Of a stretch of DNA of 64,000 nucleotides, positions 12,701 through 21,700 are shown one piece after another. The notes beneath the pieces were generated by a model. That model saw nothing but the letters and a program-made list of their open reading frames with translations, did no database searches and was not told the DNA's origin. Location: assembly GCA_963693285.1 (NCBI GenBank), contig OY848918.1, positions 11,504,796 through 11,568,795 on the forward strand, written 5' to 3'. Each line of letters opens with the position of its first letter. Within the stretch, counting starts at the first letter, position 1. Made by a program: the position numbers and the translations under genes. This stretch comes from Xestospongia muta (taxonomy: Eukaryota > Porifera > Demospongiae > Haplosclerida > Petrosiidae).

Positions 12701-15700
12701 CAAGTCAATGTGAATTATTCATATATGGTGGTTGTCATGGAAACCAAAATCAATTTGGGACTCTTAATGAATGCATTGATCTTTGTGGTGAGTTATATAT
12801 TGTAGTAATTTGATGATTATCATACATGTAATTATTATTATTATTTATGTAGGCTGTTCATTTGGTCAACCAACTAAGAAATGTAGTTCAGATATTTGTG
12901 ATAGCAGTGTTTGTACAAACTATCCCAATGCAGTTTGTTATCCTGATGAATGTGCAGATTGTTCTCCAAGATATTTTATTGGAAATGATGAAGTCACAAA
13001 TGTTTGTGGTAAGTTCTTGCTTCTTTACAAGAAATTTGTAGCAATAAAAATTGACTATACACCTTTATATCACGTGTATGCATTATTTTATTCAGCAAGC
13101 AGATATGGTTCAGGATCTGGCTTAGGATATGGCCTGTTTTCTTATTTTATTAGTAGCACATTTTAGTGCACAACATTTTATGCTTTTAAGCATATGTATC
13201 AAAGCAATGCTATATCTAACATTGTACATTCCCACTACTTCCAATATAACAAAGTGATTATAAGCCTAAATCATTATTGAAAATACTAACACAAGGAATT
13301 CTTATAAATAATTCTATTTATAATTTTTTATTTGCTTTTGCATTGTATATCCTGTTAAATCATTTCTTTTGTGATTGATTCCATGATCTTACTTGTGGTG
13401 ATCTAATTTAAATCAGATCGAAATTTAATTTTAGTGTGAGACATATAAAGGCTTTTTCCTAACTATTGTAAATTTTCGCTTATATAGTTAGTTAGATTGT
13501 GATTTTTGTGATAATTTAATTTTTCATATGATGATATATTAATTATCAATTTTATTTAACATTTTTATGAAGAAACAGAAACTGAAACTCCATACCCTAT
13601 GACAAGTAGTACACATTTTCCAGCAAGTTTTTCATCTACTTCAAGTGGTTCTATAGTTACACCTACACCAACTGTTATTCAAGGTAAATGAGTACTATGA
13701 ATTAAATTAACAAGTTGTTCATATTATGTTAATTTTAGGATCATGCTTGGCACTTAATCTCAGCTATTCTGGATGTTGTGAAATGTTCGTGTCACCACCT
13801 TGTTCAAACAATGGATGTTATTGTGATCAACATTGTTATATTTCGAATGATTGTTGCAATGATATAGCTGATATTGGTTGTCATCCTGCTTTTTCTTTAT
13901 CTCCTACAGTTTCAATTACTCCAACTGATACACTTGGTAAGACAAAATCAGAAGCTCCACATTTCATATTTATAAACATGTGTTATAAAACAATGTTATA
14001 TTCAACTTCTTCCATCCATTTTTATCTTAATTTGAATTTAAATTGAAATGTGTTGGCAGAGTATCTTACCCATAATACATCAGTTAGAATATCTCAACAC
14101 ATGTCATTCTTCTTAACAAGGTTAATGCAAATATTGTGACTGATTAGTAGGTTAAAGCAATGTTTCTAAGCATCACAGTAGAAGTTGTTGAAAATGCTAA
14201 ATTACTCAGGTTTTTTTCTTTTTTGACTACAATCCATTAATCTTTAGTCAGTGTTTCACTGTGAAGTCAGTGTCTTCCAAAACAATTATAGGATTTTATC
14301 AGTTATAATTTTGTTTTATTGAAATTATGTCAAAATTATTTCTCTATTTTTGCTTTAACATCATGTCTTGTGGTAGTCAAATTTTATTCTAATCAAAATT
14401 TAGCTTTAATACGACATAACAAAAGATGGTTTCTTCCTAATAGTTCATCAATTTATCTCTTACATGATCTAAATTTTATTACTATTTTTATGTAGGAAGA
14501 GAATCTAAAACTTCATACCCTTTGATGAGTAGTACACATCTTCCAACAAGTTTATTATCTTCTTCAAGTGGTTCTATAGTTACACCTACACCAACTGTTA
14601 CTCAAGGTAAATGAGCACTATGAATTAAATTAATAAATTGTTCACAATGTTACTTTTAGGATCATGTTTAGCACTTAATCTCAGCTATTCTGGATGTTGT
14701 GTAAGGTCTAGGACAAAAATATGTAGCAATAATGGATGCTTTTGTCATCAAAATTGTCACATTTTCAAGACTTGTTGTAGTGATATAGCTGATATTGGTT
14801 GTCATCCTGCTTCTCCTTTCTCTCCTACAGTTTCACTCACTGGAACTGATACACTTGGTATGACAAAATCAGAAGCTACATATTTCAAAAATAAGCATGT
14901 GTGGCAAAACAATCTTATATCCAACAATTACACTCCCACCAACTCCAATACAAAAGTAGTATAAGCTTATAAAATTACTGATGTAGGGAATTCTTATCCC
15001 ATAAAATCTTTTCTAATTTTATTTTTAAAATTTCAAAATCATTTCTCTTATGATTGCTTTAAAGCTCAAATCTTAATAGTGGTAGTGAAATTTTAGTCTA
15101 GTCAAATTTAGTTTTATTGTAAAATAATGTATGAAGGTTTCTTACTAACAGTTCATGTGTAAAGTAATTACATATATAGTTAGTGATGTGATGATTGTGA
15201 TCAATTTATATCTTGCATGATCTCAATGTTATTACTATTTTTATGTAGGAAGAGAATCTAAAACTCCATACCCTTTGATGAGTAGTACACATCTTCCAAC
15301 AAGTTTATTATCTTCTTCAAGTGGTTCTATAGTTACACCTATACCAACTGTTACTCAAGGTAAATGAGCACTATGAATTAAATTAATAAGTTGTTCACAA
15401 TGTTACTTTTAGGCTCATGTTTAGCACTTAATCTAAGCTACTCTGGATGTTGTGTAAGGTCCAGGACAAAAATATGTAGCAATAATGGATGCTTTTGTCA
15501 TCAAAATTGTCACATTTTCAAGACTTGTTGTAGTGACATAGCTGATATTGGTTGTCATCCTGCTTCTCCTTCCTCTCCTACAGTTTCACTCACTGGAACT
15601 GATACACTTGGTAAGACAAAATCAGAAGCTCCATATTTCATATTTATAAGCATGTGTGACAAAACAATCTTATATCCAAGAATGTACACTCCCACCAATT

Positions 15701-18700
15701 CCAATACAAAAGTAGTATAAGGTTATAAAATTAATGATGTAGGGAATTCTTATCACAAAAAAATCTTTCCTATTTTTATTTGCTTTTGTATTATACGACA
15801 TTTTAAAATCATTTTTCTTATGATAACTTTTAAGCACAAGTCTTAATAGTGGCAGTGAAAGTTTAGTCTAGTCAAATTTAGTTTTATTGTAAAATAATGT
15901 ATGAAGGTTTCTTCCTAACAGTTCATGTGTAAAGTATTTACATGTATTGTTACTGATGTGATGATTATGATCAATTTATACTTACATGATCTCAATTTTA
16001 TTACTATTTTTTACACCTTTTCCAGCAAGTTTTTTATTTCCTTCAAGTGGTTCTATAGTTACACCTACACCAACTGTTACTCAAGGTAAACGAATACTAT
16101 GAATTAAATTAATAAGTTGTTCACAATGTTACTTTTAGGCTCATGTTTAGCACTTAATCTAAGCTACTCTGGATGTTGTGTAAGGTCTAGGACAAAAATA
16201 TGTAGTAATAATGGATGCTTTTGTCATCAAAATTGTCACATTTTCAAGACTTGTTGTAGTGATATAGCTGATATTGGTTGTCATCCTGCTTCTTCTTCCT
16301 ATCCTACATTTTTACCTACTACAACTGATACACTTGGTAAGACAAAATAAAAAGCTATATATTTCATATATGTAAGCATGTGTGACAAAACAATGTTGTA
16401 TCCAACAATGTACACTCCCACCAACTCTGAGCAAAGTAGTAAGTAACTACTTTATAATGATCAAGGTGTATATTATTACAATAGACTGAGTCACATTTCA
16501 TACTTATAAGTATGTGTCATAAAACAATATATAATAATATAACAATATATAGCAATATGTTCTACAGTGTACATTCCCACAAACTCTAATAACAAAATTA
16601 TCATAAACTTAAATCATTGATATTATTAATTATTGATCTAGGGAATTCTTATGGAATAAGATCTATTTTCAAATTGCATATACTAGACAGTCCTACAATA
16701 TATCTAGAGCTTTCTACAGTCATTTCTTCTAATTATGCAATCTTTGTACTTCCAGTCATTGTTTCCTTGTTTAGTGAGCCTTTTCCAAACAATTGTGGCA
16801 TGATTTTTCAATAATAATCTTATTTTATTTAATTTAACATTGTGTGTCATTTCAAATTATTTCTCTTACATTTAAAATTAAGAACACGTCTTAATTGTGG
16901 CAGTCAAATTTAGTCCAGTCAAAACTAATTTTTATTTTGACATATATCAAGGATTCTTTCTAACAGCTCATGTGTAAATTAGTAGCATATGTAGTCACTG
17001 ATGTGAAGTTTGTGATCAGTATATCTCTTATATGATATATTTATTATCAATTTTATTATCATTTTATATAGAATCAGAATCTATAACTCCATACACTTTG
17101 ACAAGTAGTACACGTCTTCCAGCAAGATTCTCATCTTCAAGTAGTTCTATAGTTACACCTACACCAACTGTTACTGAAGGTAAATGAGTAATAGCTTAGT
17201 GTCTTGTCTAAATGATAGTAATTACTTTATAATGGTCAAAGTATATATTATTTACAAATTTTATTGCACCACATTTCATATTTATAAGCATGTGTCACAA
17301 ATCAATTTGCAATATCATACAGTGTAGATTTCCACCAAATCCCATAAAAATGATCATAAACTTAAATCACTATTAAAATTACTGAGGCAGGGAATACTAT
17401 GGAAAAAATCTATTTCTTAATTACATATACCTGGAATTCCTATAATATAGCTATATATTTTCATAGACACTGCTGCTATATATACAATCTTCATAGATTT
17501 AGTTATTGCTTTACTTTTTAGTGAGTATTTTCCAAAACAACTATGGAATGATTACTCAATTATAATCTTGTTTTATTTCCTTTAACATTGTATGTCATCT
17601 CAAACTTATTTCACTTATGTTGCCTTTAAGATAACATCATAATTGTGTTAGTCAAATTTTAGTCTGGTCAAAATCTATTTTTATTTAGACATGTGAATGT
17701 TTCTTTCTAACAGATCATGTGTAAAGTAGTAGCATATATAGTTACAAAGTGATGTTTGTGATCAGTGTATTCTTACATTATAATTATAATAACCATTAAT
17801 TGTATTACCATTTCTCTGTAAACACAGATTCTAAAACTTTATACTTTTTGGCAAGTAGTACATATATTCCAGCAAGTTTTTCATCTACTTCAAGTGAATC
17901 TATAGCTACACCTACACCAACTCTTATTCAAGGTAAATTAATCTTATCAATTAAATTAATAAATTAAATTAATAAACCATTTTATGCAGGATCTGGAGTT
18001 GGCTCAGGAATATACCCAGAATCAGGCTTAGGGTCTGACGTAAATGGTAAGTGACTGCTTTTAATGGAATTATTAAGAAATATTAATAGTGTACCAGATT
18101 TCATAATTATAAGCATTTGTGTCAAAACTACCTTCTATATCTAGCAATATACATTCACACCAACTCCAATAACAAAATTGTCACAAACTTCAATCATTAT
18201 TAAAATCACTGGTATAAGAATGCTTATGGAATAAAATCTATTTCCTAATTGGAAATGCTAGGCAGTCCCATAATATAGCTATAGTTTACAGAGCAAAGTA
18301 GTAAGTAACTACTTTATAATGGTCAAAGTGTATATATATAAACAAAAATTACTGTGTCATATTTCATACTTATAAGTATGTGTCATAAAACAATATATAA
18401 GTTATATTCTACAGTCTACATTCCCACAAACTCTAATAAAATTATCATAAACTTAAATCATTAATATTATTAATTATTGATCTAGGGAATATGGAATAAA
18501 ATCTATTTCTTAATTGTACATACCAGACAGTCCTACAATATAATTAGTTTTCTACAGACCCTGCTGCTAAATATGCAAACTTTGTAGCTCTATAGTCATT
18601 GTTTCATTGTTTAGTGAGTATCTTTAAAACAATTATTGGATGCTTTTTTAATTATGATCTCGTTTTATTTAATTTAACATTGTGTGTCATCTCAAATTAT

Positions 18701-21700
18701 TTTCATACATTTAAAATTAAGAACACATCTTAATTGTGGTAGTCGAATTTATTGCAGTTCAAATAAATTTTTATTTTGACATATATCAAGGATTTTTTCT
18801 AACAGCTCATGTGTAAAGTAGTAGCATATGTAGTTACTGATGTGATATTTGTCATCAGTTTATCTCTTATATGATATATTAATTATCAATTTTATTACCA
18901 TTTGAATGTAGACACAGAATCTAAAACTTCATACCCTTTGACAAGTAGTACACATTATGCAGCAAGTTTTTCATCTTCAAGTAGTTCTATAGTTACACCT
19001 ACATCAACTGTTACTGAAGGTAAATGAGTAGTAGCTTAGTGTCTGGTCTAATGATAATAATTACTTTATAATGGTCAAAGTATATATTATATACAAGTTT
19101 TATTGCATCACATTTCATATTTATAAGCATGTGTTGTGAATCAATTTGTGATATTGTACAGTGTAGATTTCTACCAAATCCAAAAATATCATAAACTTAA
19201 ATCACTATGAAAATTATTGAGATAGGAAATACTATTTATTAGTTTAACAATCAACATACCAGGAAGTCCTATAATATAGTTGTATGTTTTCATAGACACT
19301 GCTGCTACATATGTAATATTCATAGATTTAGTTATTGTTATTGTTAAACAATTATAGAATGTTTTTTCAATTATAATCTTGTTTTATTTCCTTCAACATT
19401 GCATGTCATCTCAAACTTATTTCATTTATGTTGCCTTTAAGATGACATCATAATTCTTTCTAATAGTTCATGTGTAAATTAGTAGCATAAGTAATGTGAC
19501 GATTGTCATCAGTGTATCTCTTATATGATATATTAATTATCAACTTTATTACCATTTAATGTAGACACAGAATCTAAAACTCCATACACTTTGACAAGTA
19601 GTACACATCATTCAGCAAGGTTTTCATCTATGTCACATGGTTCTATAGTCACACCTACATCAACTGTTACTGAAGGTAAATGAGTTATAGCTTAGGGTCT
19701 GGTCTAATTTTGACATTTCATATTTATAAGCATGTGTTGTGAATCAATTTGTGATATTGTATAGTGTAGATTTCCACCAAATCCTAAAACGAAATTATAA
19801 TAAACTTAAATCACTATTAAAATACTGAAGTAGGGAATACTTATAGATTTACTCATAGATTTAGTAATTGTTTCACTGTTTAGTGAGTATTTTCCAAAAC
19901 AACTATGGAATGATTATTCAATTATAATCTTGTTTTACTTCCTTTAACATTGCATGTCATCTCAAACTTATTTCACTTATGTTTACTTTTAAGATAGCAT
20001 CTTAATTGTGGTAGTCAAATTTTAGTCCACTCAAAATCTATTTTATTTTGACATATGAAGAATTCTTTCTAACAGTTTATGTCTAAAGTAGTAGCACATG
20101 ATTGACACTAGTGTATTTTTTACAAAATTTATAATAATTATTAATCATATTACCATTTTTATGTAAACACAGATTCTAAAACTCTATACTTTTTGACAAG
20201 TAGTACATATCTTTCCACAAGTTTTTCATCTACTTCAAGTGATTCTATAGTTACACCTACACCAACTGTTATTGAAGGTAAATGAATCTTATCAATTAAA
20301 TTAAGAAATTGTTTGTATTATGTTTATTTCAGGCTCATGTTTGGCACTTAATCTCAGCTATTCTGGATGTTGTGTAACGTCCCTGTCACAAATTTGTAGC
20401 AATAATGGATGCTATTGTCATCAAGACTGTCACATTTCAAACAATTGTTGTAATGATATAGCTGATATTAGTTGTCATCCTGCTTCTTCTTCCTCTCCTA
20501 CAGTTTCACCTACTCCAACATTTATACTTGGTATGACAAAGAAAAACTCGTGAATTTTATTAGTCACATTTTTCTAAAAAGAACATTAACTTTAAACAAT
20601 AGATAATTTTGTATACTTCTTTAATTCAAGTGCATGCACCATTTTATTTAGGATCTGGATTTGGCTCAGGAGTATACCCAGAATCAGGCTTAGGGTCTGG
20701 TGTAAATGGTAAGTGACTGCTTTTAAATGGAATTATCAAGAAATGTACCACATTTCATAAACTTCAATCATTATTATAATCACTGGTGTAGGGAATACTT
20801 ATGAAACAAAATCTATTTCCTAATTGCGCATGCCAGGCAGTCCTATAATAGACACAGAATTTAAAACTTCAAATTTCATTGCAACACAGTTCATACTTAT
20901 AAGTATTTATGACAAATCAATGCTGTATCTAACAATGTACAGTCCAATAACAAATATTATCATTACTGTGCTCAATATGTAGCATTCAATCTATAAATTA
21001 TGATGCTTTCAAAATGACTCTACAATAGATTTATTAGGCTTATTTGAGCACCTACTTGCCATTATAGCTTGACATAATTGAATTTATCTTATATGTCCAC
21101 TGATTTAACACTTTGTTGAGGATTATAAAATCAAAGATTTTTAAGTGGTATAAAATTATATGTACAATGTTCATAGTTACAACTATGAACAAATACCACA
21201 CTATTTTATATGGATAATATCATCTAAATTTCTTTAAAAAATATTGTTCAGAAAAGGCATGCAAGCCAGTACTTTTATGCCATTTTAAAATTTGTACACA
21301 TGTATTTACATGTAAAATATACTAATTTGTACAAATAATTTTGATAATAATATCATTTGCAAACATTTAGAAATTTTATTGTATTTTTTTGTAGACTTGT
21401 GTTGGTTGTTACCAGTTAGTGGTCCATGTACTAACAATATCCTTCGATGGTATTATAACTATGTTGAGGGTAGATGTCAGCAATTTACATATGGTGGTTG
21501 TGATGGTAACCAAAACAACTTTGAAACTTTACATAACTGTCTTCAACAATGTGGTAAGTGCTTTAGCCTTGTTAGATTTGTGTTAGATTTGACTGAAAAA
21601 AAGTCATTTGAGCAAAAATTTTAATAATTATATAGACATTATTTAATAATTTTGTTATAACAGGTGTAACATGCAGTAAGGACCTTCAAGTGGTACAATG

